From positions 3,748,771 to 3,812,770 of the forward strand of contig NZ_KV878783.1 of NCBI RefSeq assembly GCF_001890765.1: 64,000 nucleotides of DNA, written 5' to 3'. Below are positions 1-8,240 of this stretch, one piece after another. Source of the DNA: Spirulina major PCC 6313. Lineage in GTDB: Bacteria > Cyanobacteriota > Cyanobacteriia > Cyanobacteriales > Spirulinaceae. The notes below the pieces were generated by a model. The model was given only the letters and a program-made list of their open reading frames with translations, was not told where the DNA came from and made no database searches. How positions within the stretch are numbered: the first letter of the stretch is position 1; each line of letters begins with the position of its first letter. Position numbers and translations under genes: made by a program.

Positions 1-126
1 ATCACCCCCGCCGAACAACTCGAACTCAGCCAGCATCGTCAAGATGCTGAACGCCTGATGCTCTGCAAAGCCCAAGCCATAGTCCTGCTCCGCTGGCGAG
101 GACATTCCATTCTGGATCTCCAATAA
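1..126 (+). CDS. C-terminal end of an unidentified protein (cut by window edge)
   Basis: The first reading frame is open from base 1 to a TAA at 124-126 and encodes about 41 residues, ending in LLRWRGHSILDLQ. The start lies outside the window. The stop is directly followed by the ATG of the HNH gene at 127, so the two are probably cotranscribed and translationally coupled. I do not recognise the family from this piece. The last 29 bases of this frame are copied in the 2466-2585 duplication, which shows the duplicated segment spans the junction of both genes. Confidence 0.55.
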   Translation: MTPAEQLELSQHRQDAERLMLCKAQAIVLLRWRGHSILDLQ

Positions 127-561
127 ATGTCTCCCTACATTCCCACCGAACTGCGTCAACAGATTCGTCACCGTGATTTGGGACGTTGCTGCTACTGTCT
201 AACCCGTGAGACGATTAGTGGCATTTCCCTGGCAATTGATCACATCCAACCCCAAAGTAAAGGCGGCAAATCTACTCTAGATAATCTATGTTTGTCTTGC
301 CGCGTCTGTAACGAATTTAAGTCCAATCAAACTGAAGCCCAAGATCCCCTGACGGGTGAATCTGTCCCTTTATTTAATCCTTGTACCCAAAAGTGGAGTG
401 AGCATTTTAGGTGGACTGTGAATGACACGATGGTTACAGGTAAAACAGCGATCGGACGAGTCACGGTGCAAGCCCTCAAAATGAATAACCCTGCTATTGT
501 TTCGGCCAGACAACGGTGGGTCACAGTCGGTTGGCATCCTCCCGATGATATAGCGAATTAA
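127..561 (+). CDS. HNH endonuclease family protein
   Basis: This 144-residue protein carries a compact HNH/McrA-type nuclease domain. A first cysteine pair sits in RCCYC (about residues 21-25). The core is DHIQPQSKGG (about residues 38-47), followed by the DNLCLSCRVCN segment with a second zinc-binding CxxC and the catalytic Asn. HNH domains cleave DNA with a metal-bound His. The ATG directly abuts the upstream stop. The C-terminal 60 residues have no motif I recognise. Such small HNH proteins are common in cyanobacterial accessory regions, and the target is unknown. The first 28 codons are duplicated in a broken copy at 2495. Confidence 0.85.
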   Translation: MSPYIPTELRQQIRHRDLGRCCYCLTRETISGISLAIDHIQPQSKGGKSTLDNLCLSCRVCNEFKSNQTEAQDPLTGESVPLFNPCTQKWSEHFRWTVNDTMVTGKTAIGRVTVQALKMNNPAIVSARQRWVTVGWHPPDDIAN

Positions 562-568
562 CTTCCCT

Positions 569-593
569 CGTGTCATGGCTCTGCCGTGACACG
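569..593. other. Small inverted repeat downstream of the HNH gene
   Basis: CGTGTCA (569-575) and TGACACG (587-593) are perfect inverted arms around an 11-base loop, just after the HNH stop. No T-tract follows, so a classical intrinsic terminator is not supported. It may be a short interspersed hairpin. The rest of 594-767 shows nothing clear. Confidence 0.35.
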
Positions 594-767
594 CGCCTTG
601 AGCGGCTCCGCCGCCTGGGGAACCCACGCAGAATATGACCAAATTTTGCGTCGGGGCTGAAGCGTGATGTGCGGCGGGGAATTGAGTGCGATCGCGTTCG
701 GTTCAGTGCCTAACAGTGGATGGTTGCCAGAATGCCTACAATAAGGGTGTGTGAATCGACAGGCGCA

Positions 768-1376
768 ATGGTACAAACTCCCGTATCCCCTCAACCCCTT
801 TTCCTGGAATTGCCCCCAGACCTCGCCCTACAGGTCACGCCGGAACAGTTCGCCGCTCTGGCCGTGACCAATCGTGATCTCAGACTCGAACGCACTGCAA
901 CCGGAGCATTAATCGTGAACCCACCCACTGGCGGCATTTCTGGCAAACGGAATTTAAGTATCAGTATTCAATTAGGGAATTGGTCGGAAGCGAACGAGCA
1001 ACGAGGTGAAGCATTTGACTCATCCACGGGGTTTGAATTGCCCAACGGTGCGAATCGTTCCCCCGATGCCTCGTGGGTGCGGCGCGATCGCTGGGATGCC
1101 CTCACGCGGGAACAGCAGGAGGGGTTTGTTCCCCTCTGTCCAGATTTTGTTGTGGAGTTGCGATCGCGCAGCGACAGTTTAAACACCACTCGCGCCAAAC
1201 TCCAAGAATATCTCGACAACGGCACACAATTAGGCTGGCTCATCGACCCCCAAAACCAACGGGTAGAAATTTATCGCCCCGGTTGCGAGGTTGAAACCCT
1301 AGACTGCCCCGATATGCTCTCCGGTGAACCAATCCTGCCCGGATTTATCTTAAAATTGCAACGAATTTGGGCGTAA
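768..1376 (+). CDS. Uma2 family putative restriction endonuclease
   Basis: This is a Uma2/DUF820 protein of the PD-(D/E)XK nuclease fold, a family strongly expanded in cyanobacteria and of unsettled cellular role. The core features are visible: RSPDASWVRRDRW (about residues 92-104) supplies the first acidic residue, and CPDFVVELRSRSD (about residues 118-130) carries the D...ExR pair. These are followed by TRAKLQEYLDNG and LGWLIDP, the standard C-terminal helix and strand. The frame is open from ATG 720, but family alignment favours the internal ATG at 768 (MVQTPVSPQP), giving 202 residues. It stands alone between small accessory genes. Confidence 0.85.
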   Translation: MVQTPVSPQPLFLELPPDLALQVTPEQFAALAVTNRDLRLERTATGALIVNPPTGGISGKRNLSISIQLGNWSEANEQRGEAFDSSTGFELPNGANRSPDASWVRRDRWDALTREQQEGFVPLCPDFVVELRSRSDSLNTTRAKLQEYLDNGTQLGWLIDPQNQRVEIYRPGCEVETLDCPDMLSGEPILPGFILKLQRIWA

Positions 1377-1473
1377 GGGGTTGGTGGATGTTGATGCAGC
1401 ACGGTTTTCCCTGAAGTAGGCACATTGCCTAACTGAGATGCACCCCAGATAATTTCTGAACGAGGATAACACA

Positions 1474-1692
1474 ATGACTTCAATACTGATCAAAAATAAA
1501 GTTCTGCAAGAGATAGACCTGATCCCAGAAGATAAGTTAGTTGATTTGTACAACTTCATTCACAATTTCAGACTAGGCTTAGAAAAATCACAAGAGACAA
1601 ACAATAAACCCATTTCCGCCTTTGCCGGTTGTTGGCAAGATATGCCCGATGAAATATTTAATGATTTCACAACAGAAATAAAACAACGTTAA
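1474..1692 (+). CDS. Antitoxin-like small protein (no toxin gene beside it)
   Basis: This 72-residue acidic protein has the layout of cyanobacterial antitoxins that precede PIN-domain toxins: an N-terminal helix with IPEDKLVDLYNFI, then the FAGCWQDMPDEIF motif and a basic end, EIKQR. GAGGA lies 9 bases upstream of the ATG. In related operons a VapC toxin starts within a few bases of the stop, but the 80 bases here before the next ATG hold no PIN gene. I infer an orphan antitoxin or the remnant of a toxin-antitoxin pair. The family assignment rests on motif memory, not a search. Confidence 0.6.
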   Translation: MTSILIKNKVLQEIDLIPEDKLVDLYNFIHNFRLGLEKSQETNNKPISAFAGCWQDMPDEIFNDFTTEIKQR

Positions 1693-1773
1693 CCCCTTGA
1701 TCTTAGAAATTCTAGGTGTCTTAACCGCCTTGGCTAGTGCTATACCTGATCAATTTATTACCTGATATCGCCA

Positions 1774-2223
1774 ATGACGATCGCCATTGCTGTTGAAAAG
1801 ACCCCCCTTGCGGCTGATCCTTTGGGTGTTGTCCGAGTTGCGCAAACTCGTGTCACCCTTGATACTGTTGTGACGGCTTTCCTGGAGGGATGCACACCAG
1901 AGGAGATCACAGAGCAGTACCCATCATTACAACTGTCGGATATCTACCTCGTCATTGGCTACTATCTGAGGCATCAAGATGAGGTCAATACTTATCTGGC
2001 AGAACGTCAACAGCAGGCGTATTTAATCCGGCAAGAAATTGAACAACGTTTTAGCCCTGTGGGAATTCGCGATCGCCTCCTCGCCAGACGCAATCAATCT
2101 GGGATGCAACCACGCGATCCGCGAACCGCGTACCTATCGCCAATGAACTGCACCAAAGGGCGAAACACCTCCACCAGTTCCCCCCGGCTGACGGTTAAAC
2201 AGGGGAAAGGGCGATCGCCATAA
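1774..2223 (+). CDS. DUF433 family protein with an aberrant C-terminal extension
   Basis: Residues 1-108 match DUF433 antitoxin-type proteins: RVAQTRVTLDTVV, an EGCTPEEITEQYP helix-turn-helix-like segment, the DIYLVIGYYLRH helix, and a terminal SPVGIRDRLLARR. Normal members end close to this point. Here the frame runs on for about 40 residues into sequence that on the opposite strand encodes an inositol monophosphatase remnant. The tail is therefore a read-through artefact of a deletion or rearrangement near 2095-2135. The usual DUF5615 toxin partner is missing. Confidence 0.7.
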   Translation: MTIAIAVEKTPLAADPLGVVRVAQTRVTLDTVVTAFLEGCTPEEITEQYPSLQLSDIYLVIGYYLRHQDEVNTYLAERQQQAYLIRQEIEQRFSPVGIRDRLLARRNQSGMQPRDPRTAYLSPMNCTKGRNTSTSSPRLTVKQGKGRSP

Positions 2224-2465
2224 TCTACCCCCACCTGTAACGGGAACACCGGCCCCGGCTCCAGGGAAATAAACCCACCGCCCGCCGCCTGCACTAGGGG
2301 CCAAACCCCCGCAATATCCCAAATTTTCGGCGTAGCCTCCACGCCCCCCAACGCAGCCCCACAGGCCACCAGGGAGATGTTATAGCTGGCCACACCGATC
2401 ATCCGAATCTTGCAGGGGAAGGGCGCTTTTAAAATATCGGTACTGTGGGCGCAGAGATTAAACAA
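2130..2465 (-). pseudogene. Inositol monophosphatase family remnant (C-terminal half)
   Basis: Reading the minus strand from 2465 gives a fragment of about 110 residues with hallmarks of the C-terminal half of inositol monophosphatase-like phosphatases: KIRMIGVASYNISLVACG, then GGVEATPKIWDIAG with the conserved WDI metal-binding Asp, then a QAAGG segment and a final LVQFIGD. The N-terminal half with its metal sites is absent. It is cut off at 2465 exactly where the HNH duplication begins and fuses at the other end to the DUF433 gene. It is almost certainly non-functional. Confidence 0.75.
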
Positions 2466-2585
2466 GAGGACATTCCATTCTGGATCTCCAATAAATGTCT
2501 CCCTACATTCCCACTGAACTGCGTCAACAGATTTGTCAGCGTGATTTGGGACACTGCTGCTACTGTCTAACCCGTGAGTAGATTA
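2466..2585 (+). pseudogene. Truncated second copy of the HNH gene start
   Basis: Bases 2466-2585 duplicate 98-217 with a few substitutions and no length change. The copy includes the end of the upstream frame, the ATG (2495) and 28 codons of the HNH gene up to CCYCLTRE. A TAG at 2579 then ends it, replacing the ACG codon of the intact copy. The segment ends in GATTA, whose TTA is also the stop codon of the convergent GHL10 gene. The duplication joins two unrelated broken or bordering genes and marks a recombination junction. Confidence 0.85.
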
Positions 2586-4694
2586 ACTTACCGCGATCAT
2601 CACCCCTTCACTTTCCTGCTTGAGACGATCCACCGTACAGATTGCATAGGTTCCGGGGTTAAGATTCACCGCCCGACTAGCCGCCGGGAGTAATTGCCGC
2701 AGCGTCCACCCCCCAGGAACCGCTTCGTAGATTGTCCAGCCCCACAGATCTTGATTTGCGGGCGCTTGCCACGACAATCGCCCCTTATCCGCCTTCACCT
2801 CCACCGGGATTGCGGGTCTTGTGCCCCCCGTCGCATTTAATACCGGAACGAGGGACGGATTTGGGTAGAGCTTTGATCGAAACATCTCGCGCACGTTTTG
2901 GGTATTTTCCAACAGGGGTTTGATGTTGTAGTAAATATTTCCCAAGGCCTTGCTTTTGTTCAAATCTCGCGTCAAATTTACCTGCCATTCAAACTCACTC
3001 ACCGGCCATTCCGAATTATCCAGCTTCACCAAATTATTACCGGGGTAAATATGCGCCCCCTTGGGGTTATTTTCTGTCCACCATTTCAGCAAGACGGGAT
3101 AGCTCTGCTGCACTTGGTCAATTTTCCAGTAGAGTTGCGGGGCGATGTAGTCTACCCAGCCTTGGGCGAGCCACTGTTTCGGGTCGGCATAGAGGGCGGC
3201 ATATTGATCCAAACCTCTGATGCCTTCAGGTTGACCGGGGCGATAGATACCAAAGGGGCTGATCCCGAATTTAACGTGGGGCTTGGTGGCGCGGATGCCG
3301 GTGCTGAGGCGTTTGACCATTTTATTGACGTTATCCCGTCGCCAGTCGGCTAAACCGAGGGAGCCGCCGTTTTTGCGGTATTGGTCGTAGGTTTTGCTGT
3401 CGGGGAAGGGTTCGTCGGGTTTGGGGTAGGGGTAAAAATAATCGTCGAGGTGGATGCCGTCGATGTCGTAGCGTTTAACCACGTCGAGGATGACTTCATA
3501 GGTGCGGTTTTGGACGAGTTCACTGCCGGGGTCCATCCAGCGGCCAGAGCCGTAGTTATGGACTTCGCTGGGATAGACGGCATCGATGTGGGGCGGGGTG
3601 ACGGGGGTGTTGCGGGAGATTTGGGCGCGGTAGGGGTTAAACCAGGCGTGAACTTCGATCGCACGTTTGCGGGCTTCTTCGATCACATAGGCGAGGGGGT
3701 CGTAGAAGGGATCGGGGGGTGTGCCTTGTTTGCCGGTGAGCCAAGCGCTCCAGGGTTCGCGGCTGGAGGCGTAGAGGGCATCGCCTTCGGGGCGGACTTG
3801 AAAAATGAGGGCGTTGAGGTTGAGGTTGACCATCGTATCAAGGATGGTGCGGAGTTCTTGCTGTTGGGTGGCGGTGGGTAAGCCTGCCCGCGAGGGGAAG
3901 TTAATGTTCCAAACCGAGGCGACCCACACGCCGCGAAATTCGCGCTGGTGGGCGACGGGGATTGCGTCGGCGCGGGGGGCTGGGGGTGCGGCGACGATCG
4001 CACTGGAGGTGATTTTCGGCATCTGGCCAAGCGATACCAGGGCTTGGTAGATCATGGCGCAGACTTCGCCCCTGGTGACGGATTGGTTCGGGCGGAGGCG
4101 TTTTAGATCGGGATAGTTCACCACTAATTCGAGGCGGGTGGCATATTTGGCTGCTGGTTCGCCGTAGCTGGGGATCTCGGCCCAGTCGGTATAGTATTGC
4201 GGCAAGAGGATGCGATCGACCCCCGACGGGGCCGGATCAAGGGCGTTGACCAGGGCGATCAGTACTTGGATTTTGGTGACTTCGAGATTGGGGCGAAATT
4301 CTCGATTGGGGAAGCCGGAGAGGATGCCCATTTGGTAGGTTTTCGCGATCGCATTCGCCGCCCAAAAACTCCCATTCACATCCACAAACTGAATCGGGTC
4401 GCGCACGAGGGGCAGCTTAAACACATTGGTCATCAACGCCGCAAACTGGGCCCGGTTGATCCGCTGATTGGGCCGAAACGTGCCATCGGGAAAGCCGCTG
4501 GTAAAATTCGCCTTGGCCATCGCTGCAATAAAGGGCTGTGCCCAATGGCCCGCCGTATCACTAAACTGCGGCTCCGGCGGTGCGATCGGCGTGAGGGTCA
4601 AGGTCACATCATAATCACCCACGGCTACACCCTTTACCTGTGCCGTGAGTTTGCCCGTGGCATCAACGCTCGCCTTGGTGGTGATGTTATCCAT
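2583..4694 (-). CDS. SLH-domain family 10 glycosyl hydrolase-like protein (GHL10/DUF187)
   Basis: This 703-residue protein begins with a short beta-type segment and three S-layer homology repeats (about residues 40-225), each ending in motifs such as GFPDGTFRPNQ or FRPNLEVT. These tether proteins to the cell envelope. From about residue 245 follows the GHL10 hydrolase-like barrel: REFRGVWVASVWNINFPS, FQVRPEGDALY, EVHAWFNPYR, GIHLDDYFYPYP and YIAPQLYW. The acidic residues of DDYFYP are candidate catalytic groups. A beta-sandwich-like C-terminus follows. GAGGG precedes the ATG. No signal peptide is visible at this start, which is odd for an SLH protein, so a true start further upstream or a lost leader is possible. 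Confidence 0.85.
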   Translation of the reverse strand: MDNITTKASVDATGKLTAQVKGVAVGDYDVTLTLTPIAPPEPQFSDTAGHWAQPFIAAMAKANFTSGFPDGTFRPNQRINRAQFAALMTNVFKLPLVRDPIQFVDVNGSFWAANAIAKTYQMGILSGFPNREFRPNLEVTKIQVLIALVNALDPAPSGVDRILLPQYYTDWAEIPSYGEPAAKYATRLELVVNYPDLKRLRPNQSVTRGEVCAMIYQALVSLGQMPKITSSAIVAAPPAPRADAIPVAHQREFRGVWVASVWNINFPSRAGLPTATQQQELRTILDTMVNLNLNALIFQVRPEGDALYASSREPWSAWLTGKQGTPPDPFYDPLAYVIEEARKRAIEVHAWFNPYRAQISRNTPVTPPHIDAVYPSEVHNYGSGRWMDPGSELVQNRTYEVILDVVKRYDIDGIHLDDYFYPYPKPDEPFPDSKTYDQYRKNGGSLGLADWRRDNVNKMVKRLSTGIRATKPHVKFGISPFGIYRPGQPEGIRGLDQYAALYADPKQWLAQGWVDYIAPQLYWKIDQVQQSYPVLLKWWTENNPKGAHIYPGNNLVKLDNSEWPVSEFEWQVNLTRDLNKSKALGNIYYNIKPLLENTQNVREMFRSKLYPNPSLVPVLNATGGTRPAIPVEVKADKGRLSWQAPANQDLWGWTIYEAVPGGWTLRQLLPAASRAVNLNPGTYAICTVDRLKQESEGVMIAVS

Positions 4695-4830
4695 ACGCCC
4701 TCTATCCGCATTTCTCTAGGCTCAAGTGTACACCGAGTTTTTGAGCATGGATGAGGCTTAAGCCCTCATCCCCAACCCTTAACCGCGCCACAAATATTTG
4801 CCTGTTTGCAAAGGGCGCGATCGCGCTGAA

Positions 4831-4972
4831 GCCCCAAACGCCTGGGATTCAAATCCCAGGCTCATAGCCCAAACCCGTTAAAACGGGTTCAAGGGTCTGC
4901 TCAGAACCGGTTGAACGGGTGATCAAAAGTGCCTGGAGTCGGCTAAAGCCGACTTACGCTATGAGCCAAGAA
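4831..4972. repeat. Palindrome-rich interspersed repeat, copy 1
   Basis: This 142-base unit contains successive perfect hairpins: CCTGGGATT/AATCCCAGG, AACCCGTT/AACGGGTT and GTCGGCT/AGCCGAC. GGCTCATAGC near its left end pairs with GCTATGAGCC at its right end, enclosing the others. A near-identical copy lies at 6321-6466 on the other side of the IS element. The two units were a tandem pair before the insertion. The stretch 4695-4830 otherwise holds only a small hairpin and no gene. Confidence 0.85.
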
Positions 4973-4973
4973 C

Positions 4974-6308
4974 CTGATTGACTGACAAAAGAAGTGGTAG
5001 GGATAGCTAAAGAGGTTGCCCTGACTGAAATACAGAGAATTAAGAAATGGGAGTCAGTCCTCTAGAATTGAGTTACCACAACAAAACTCTGGAGAACTGT
5101 GAAAAAAACTCCCAAATTTACAATGCCCTGAAAACCTGGTTGGGTCAAGACATCCCCTGGGCGCATCTGAGCCACCTGACTACCTGCATCTGGATGGTCA
5201 TCGCCGTCATCCAAACCGGAGCAGTCAACCTCACGAAATGGCTGCCGTATCTGCCCTGTCGAGGATTGTTTGCCCAAAGTAAACAGCGGCGAGTCCGACG
5301 CTGGCTGGGCAATAGCCGCATCAATATTCATCGACTCTACAAACCCATCATCAAAGCCGCCTTAGCCGATTGGCAGGATGAGGTGATGTACCTGAGCTTA
5401 GACACCTCACTATTTTGGGATGAGTATTGTCTGATTCGGGTGGCTGTGGTGCATCGCGGTCGTGCTTTACCCCTAGGCTGGCGTGTGTTGGCTCATCCCA
5501 GTGCCTCGGTTGCCGCCAACACCTACCGAGAACTGCTCCAAGATGTCGCTCGACTCCTACCGCAAGGGGTGTAAGGTGGTGCTGCTGGCTGACCGGGGCT
5601 TTGTGCAGACGGAGACTATGACGCTGGTGCGCACCTTCGGCTGGCATTATCGCATCCGCATCAAAAAGCAATACCTGGCTTTGGCACTACTGCCAAAGGG
5701 CTGGAGCCAACCAAAAAGCGTTTCATCTCAAAACCCCGGTGAAAGCCCTCTTGCTGGCACAACGTCAAAACTTTCACAAAAGGTGAATGGTATGGTCCGG
5801 TTCAATGTCAATTTTCGGTCGCAACAATGTCAATGGCGAGTTTTGGGCGGTTGTCAGTGATGAACCGACCCACCTCCAGACTTTTGCTGAGTATGGTCTC
5901 CGGTTTGATATCGAGGAGGCGTTTCTCGATGACCAGTCTGGGGGTTGGCACCTCCAATCTTCCCAACTTCGCTCAGTTTGTGTTCTTTCCCGTCTCTGCT
6001 TCATTCTGGCTCTGGCGACTCTCTATGTCTCAGCTCAGGGTCTTGAGGTTGTCCAATCGGGCAAGCGTCGCTGGGTTGACCCCCATTGGTTTCGCGGCAA
6101 TAGCTATTTTCGTATCGGTCTTGAGTGGATTCGTACTGCTCTCCTTGAGGGCTGGCGCTTGATTCGGCTTGTTGCTTTCTTTTCTAATTCTGACCCTGAA
6201 CCGGCTATGGCTTCTCGTCCTCAGCATCGGCAACGCTCTTATCGCCTTGAATTCCAGTTTTGCTCTTTTTCTTACTCCCCTGACTGAATCTTTTGTCCGT
6301 CAATCAGG
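4974..6308 (+). mobile_element. IS4-type insertion sequence with 8-bp target duplication
   Basis: The element is 1,335 bases long. The left end starts CTGATTGACTGACAAAAG, and the right end is its inverse with one mismatch (TTTTGTCCGTCAATCAGG). The sequence CCAAGAAC is present on both sides (4966-4973 and 6309-6316), an 8-base target duplication. It carries one degraded transposase gene. It inserted at the junction of two tandem palindromic repeat units. The same terminal repeats bound a 152-base element at 31107-31258. The near-perfect ends and target duplication indicate a fairly recent insertion, although the transposase is already frameshifted. Confidence 0.88.
5047..6287 (+). pseudogene. 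IS4 family transposase, frameshifted
   Basis: The protein is readable only across several frames. Frame 1 from 5047 gives the N-terminus and the first catalytic Asp region (LSLDTSLFWDEYC). Frame 2 takes over near 5555 with LLADRGFVQTETM, the second Asp, and YRIRIKKQ. Frame 1 returns around 5750 (WHNVKTFTKGEWYGPV), then frame 3 from about 5805 carries FGRNNVNGEFWAVVSDEP, the FDIEEAFLDDQS segment with the catalytic Glu, and the C-terminus to 6287. At least three frame changes make this copy inactive unless they are sequencing errors. All DDE motif residues remain recognisable. Confidence 0.85.
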
Positions 6309-6320
6309 CCAAGAACTTCA

Positions 6321-6466
6321 GCCCCAAACGCCTGGGATTCAAATCCCAGGCTCATAGCCCAAACCCGTTAAAACGGGTTCAAGGGTCTGCTCAGAACCGG
6401 TTGAACGGGTGATCAAAAGTGCCTGGAGTCGGCTTTAGCCGACTTACGCTATGAGCCAAGAACTTC
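6321..6466. repeat. Palindrome-rich interspersed repeat, copy 2
   Basis: Near-identical to 4831-4972. The main visible change is in the last hairpin, whose loop reads TT instead of AA (GTCGGCTTTAGCCGAC). It lies just right of the IS target duplication and about 30 bases from the 3' end of the aminotransferase gene, so it could fold in that gene's transcript tail. A shorter relative of the same motifs occurs at 55182-55232. Confidence 0.85.
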
Positions 6467-6494
6467 AGTTCTTGGCGGTGTCGCATTCTTCACT

Positions 6495-7679
6495 TCACCG
6501 GGTTGGCTTCTCAGCGAGGAGGGGCTGAATTTTTGCGATCGCCTCCCGCAACACCGCCGGCGGATGCACCAGAGCAAAGCGCACATAACCTTCTCCCATC
6601 GCGCCAAAGCCCGCCCCCGGAGCCAGTGCCACCCCGGTTTTTCGCACCAGTTCCTGACAGAAGCCGATAGAATTGTCGCGCCAATGGGGGGGAAGTTGCG
6701 CCCAAATGTACATCGTGGCGGGGGGGGTGCTGACGGGCCAGCCGATCGCAGCCATCGCCTCCACCATCGCATCTCGGCGATCAGCGAAGGTTTTTACGGT
6801 GGTGCTGACGATCGCTTGATTCGCTTCGAGGGCAGCGATCGCGCCTCGCATAATGCCGCGATATTGATTAAAATCGATCACCGCCTTGACCTGACGCAAC
6901 GCCCCGATCATCTCCGCGTTGCCCACGGCGTAGGCGATGCGGAAGCCGCCCATATTGTAGGACTTGGAGAAGGTGAAAAACTCGATGCTGCGGGTTTTGT
7001 CCGGGTCGGCTTGGAGCAACGACGGCGCGGCGGGGCTACCTTCAAAGACGAGATCGGCATAGGGGAAATCGTGGGCCAACATGAGGTCATGACGCTTACA
7101 AAACGCGATCGCAGTTTTAAAGAAGTCCAGAGACGCGATCGCCGTCGTCGGATTGTGGGGATAACTCAACACCATCAACCGCGCCTGCTGCAACACCTCC
7201 GCCGGAATCTCCTCAAATTGCGGCAAAAACCCCGCCTCAGCCCGGAGCGGCATCCTGTGAACCCGTCCCCCCGCCAGGGCCACACCACCAAAATGGGACG
7301 GATACCCCGGATCTTGCAGCAGGGCATAGTCCCCCGGATTCAACACCGCTAAGGGTAAATGGGCCGTCCCCTCCTGACAGCCAATCAGGGGGAGCACTTC
7401 GGTGTCGGGGTCGATGGGGATGCCGTATTTTGCGGTGTAATGGCGGGCGATCGCTTGGCGAAAGGGTTCCGTACTCTGAAATAGGGCGTAACCGTGGGTG
7501 CTGGGGTCATCCAGGGCAGATGCGATCGCCTCTAGCACCACCGGCGGCGTGGGTAGATCCGATGATCCCAACGACAGATCAATAATCGGCAAACCCTGCG
7601 CGATCGCCTCTCCCTTAGCACGATCCATATCTGCAAAAACATTCGACTGAAGCGAGCGAAGACGATGGGCAAATTCCAT
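6495..7679 (-). CDS. Class I/II PLP aminotransferase (LL-DAP aminotransferase-like)
   Basis: A 394-residue fold-type I aminotransferase that moves an amino group to a 2-oxoacid using pyridoxal phosphate. Visible motifs are LSLGSSDLPTP at the N-terminus, the cofactor-binding GCQEGTAHLPLA, LSYPHNPT with the conserved Asn, AHDFPYADLVF with the Asp-Phe-x-Tyr cofactor contact, and FTFSKSYNMGGFRI with the Schiff-base lysine. The sequence resembles the DapL/AlaC branch, but the exact substrate cannot be fixed from sequence. It is transcribed toward the palindromic repeat, with 84 bases between it and the upstream thioredoxin gene on the same strand. Confidence 0.85.
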   Translation of the reverse strand: MEFAHRLRSLQSNVFADMDRAKGEAIAQGLPIIDLSLGSSDLPTPPVVLEAIASALDDPSTHGYALFQSTEPFRQAIARHYTAKYGIPIDPDTEVLPLIGCQEGTAHLPLAVLNPGDYALLQDPGYPSHFGGVALAGGRVHRMPLRAEAGFLPQFEEIPAEVLQQARLMVLSYPHNPTTAIASLDFFKTAIAFCKRHDLMLAHDFPYADLVFEGSPAAPSLLQADPDKTRSIEFFTFSKSYNMGGFRIAYAVGNAEMIGALRQVKAVIDFNQYRGIMRGAIAALEANQAIVSTTVKTFADRRDAMVEAMAAIGWPVSTPPATMYIWAQLPPHWRDNSIGFCQELVRKTGVALAPGAGFGAMGEGYVRFALVHPPAVLREAIAKIQPLLAEKPTR

Positions 7680-7763
7680 AATTCAGAGGGTTAATTCAGG
7701 GAACATGGTCGCAACAGGGCATGATTCACCATGCCCGCAAGATTAAACCGGATCTTCACATGA

Positions 7764-8087
7764 TTAGAGATTTTGATCGAGAAATTCCACAATTTTGGGC
7801 CGGGTGATGGCCCCTTCATGGGATGCGATCATGGTCTTATCTTTAAAAATGCGCAGCGCTGGCACTCCTTCTACCGCACATTGCTTGACCGCTGCGGGGT
7901 TAGGATCTATTTCTAACTTGACCACCTTAAGGCGATCGCCATAGTCTGCGGCTATTTTCTCAATCGACGGCGACATCAGCCGACAGGGCCCACACCACGC
8001 CGCCCAAAAATAGGCGAGCACGGGCTTTTCCGCGTGCATCACCTCTTGGTCAAATTGATCATCTTGAATTGTGAGGACAGTACTCAT
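7764..8087 (-). CDS. Thioredoxin
   Basis: A 107-residue single-domain thioredoxin of normal family length. The redox site FWAAWCGPCRLM (WCGPC) is intact, followed by the buried KLEIDPNP strand and the cis-proline in EGVPALRIF. It reduces disulfides in the cytosol, normally recharged by ferredoxin- or NADPH-thioredoxin reductase. The divergence from the canonical m-type sequence around the last helix suggests a minor isoform. It has its own ATG and could be cotranscribed with the downstream aminotransferase. Confidence 0.92.
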   Translation of the reverse strand: MSTVLTIQDDQFDQEVMHAEKPVLAYFWAAWCGPCRLMSPSIEKIAADYGDRLKVVKLEIDPNPAAVKQCAVEGVPALRIFKDKTMIASHEGAITRPKIVEFLDQNL

Positions 8088-8240
8088 TGTTTTTGGCGTT
8101 AAATCAGGTACGTTAACTAAAGAGATTCAAACAAAATCTGATCTTCCATACTAGGGGAGTAACACGGGACAAAACAAGCTAACCCCGATCCCCAGAACTG
8201 AAATTAAAACCGTAAGATAGCCAAATTTAAAATCAAGTCC

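Noticed and set aside
3381-3881. Plus-strand open frame rich in Gly and Val
   Set aside because: It is antisense to the GHL10 hydrolase core, which has clear family motifs.
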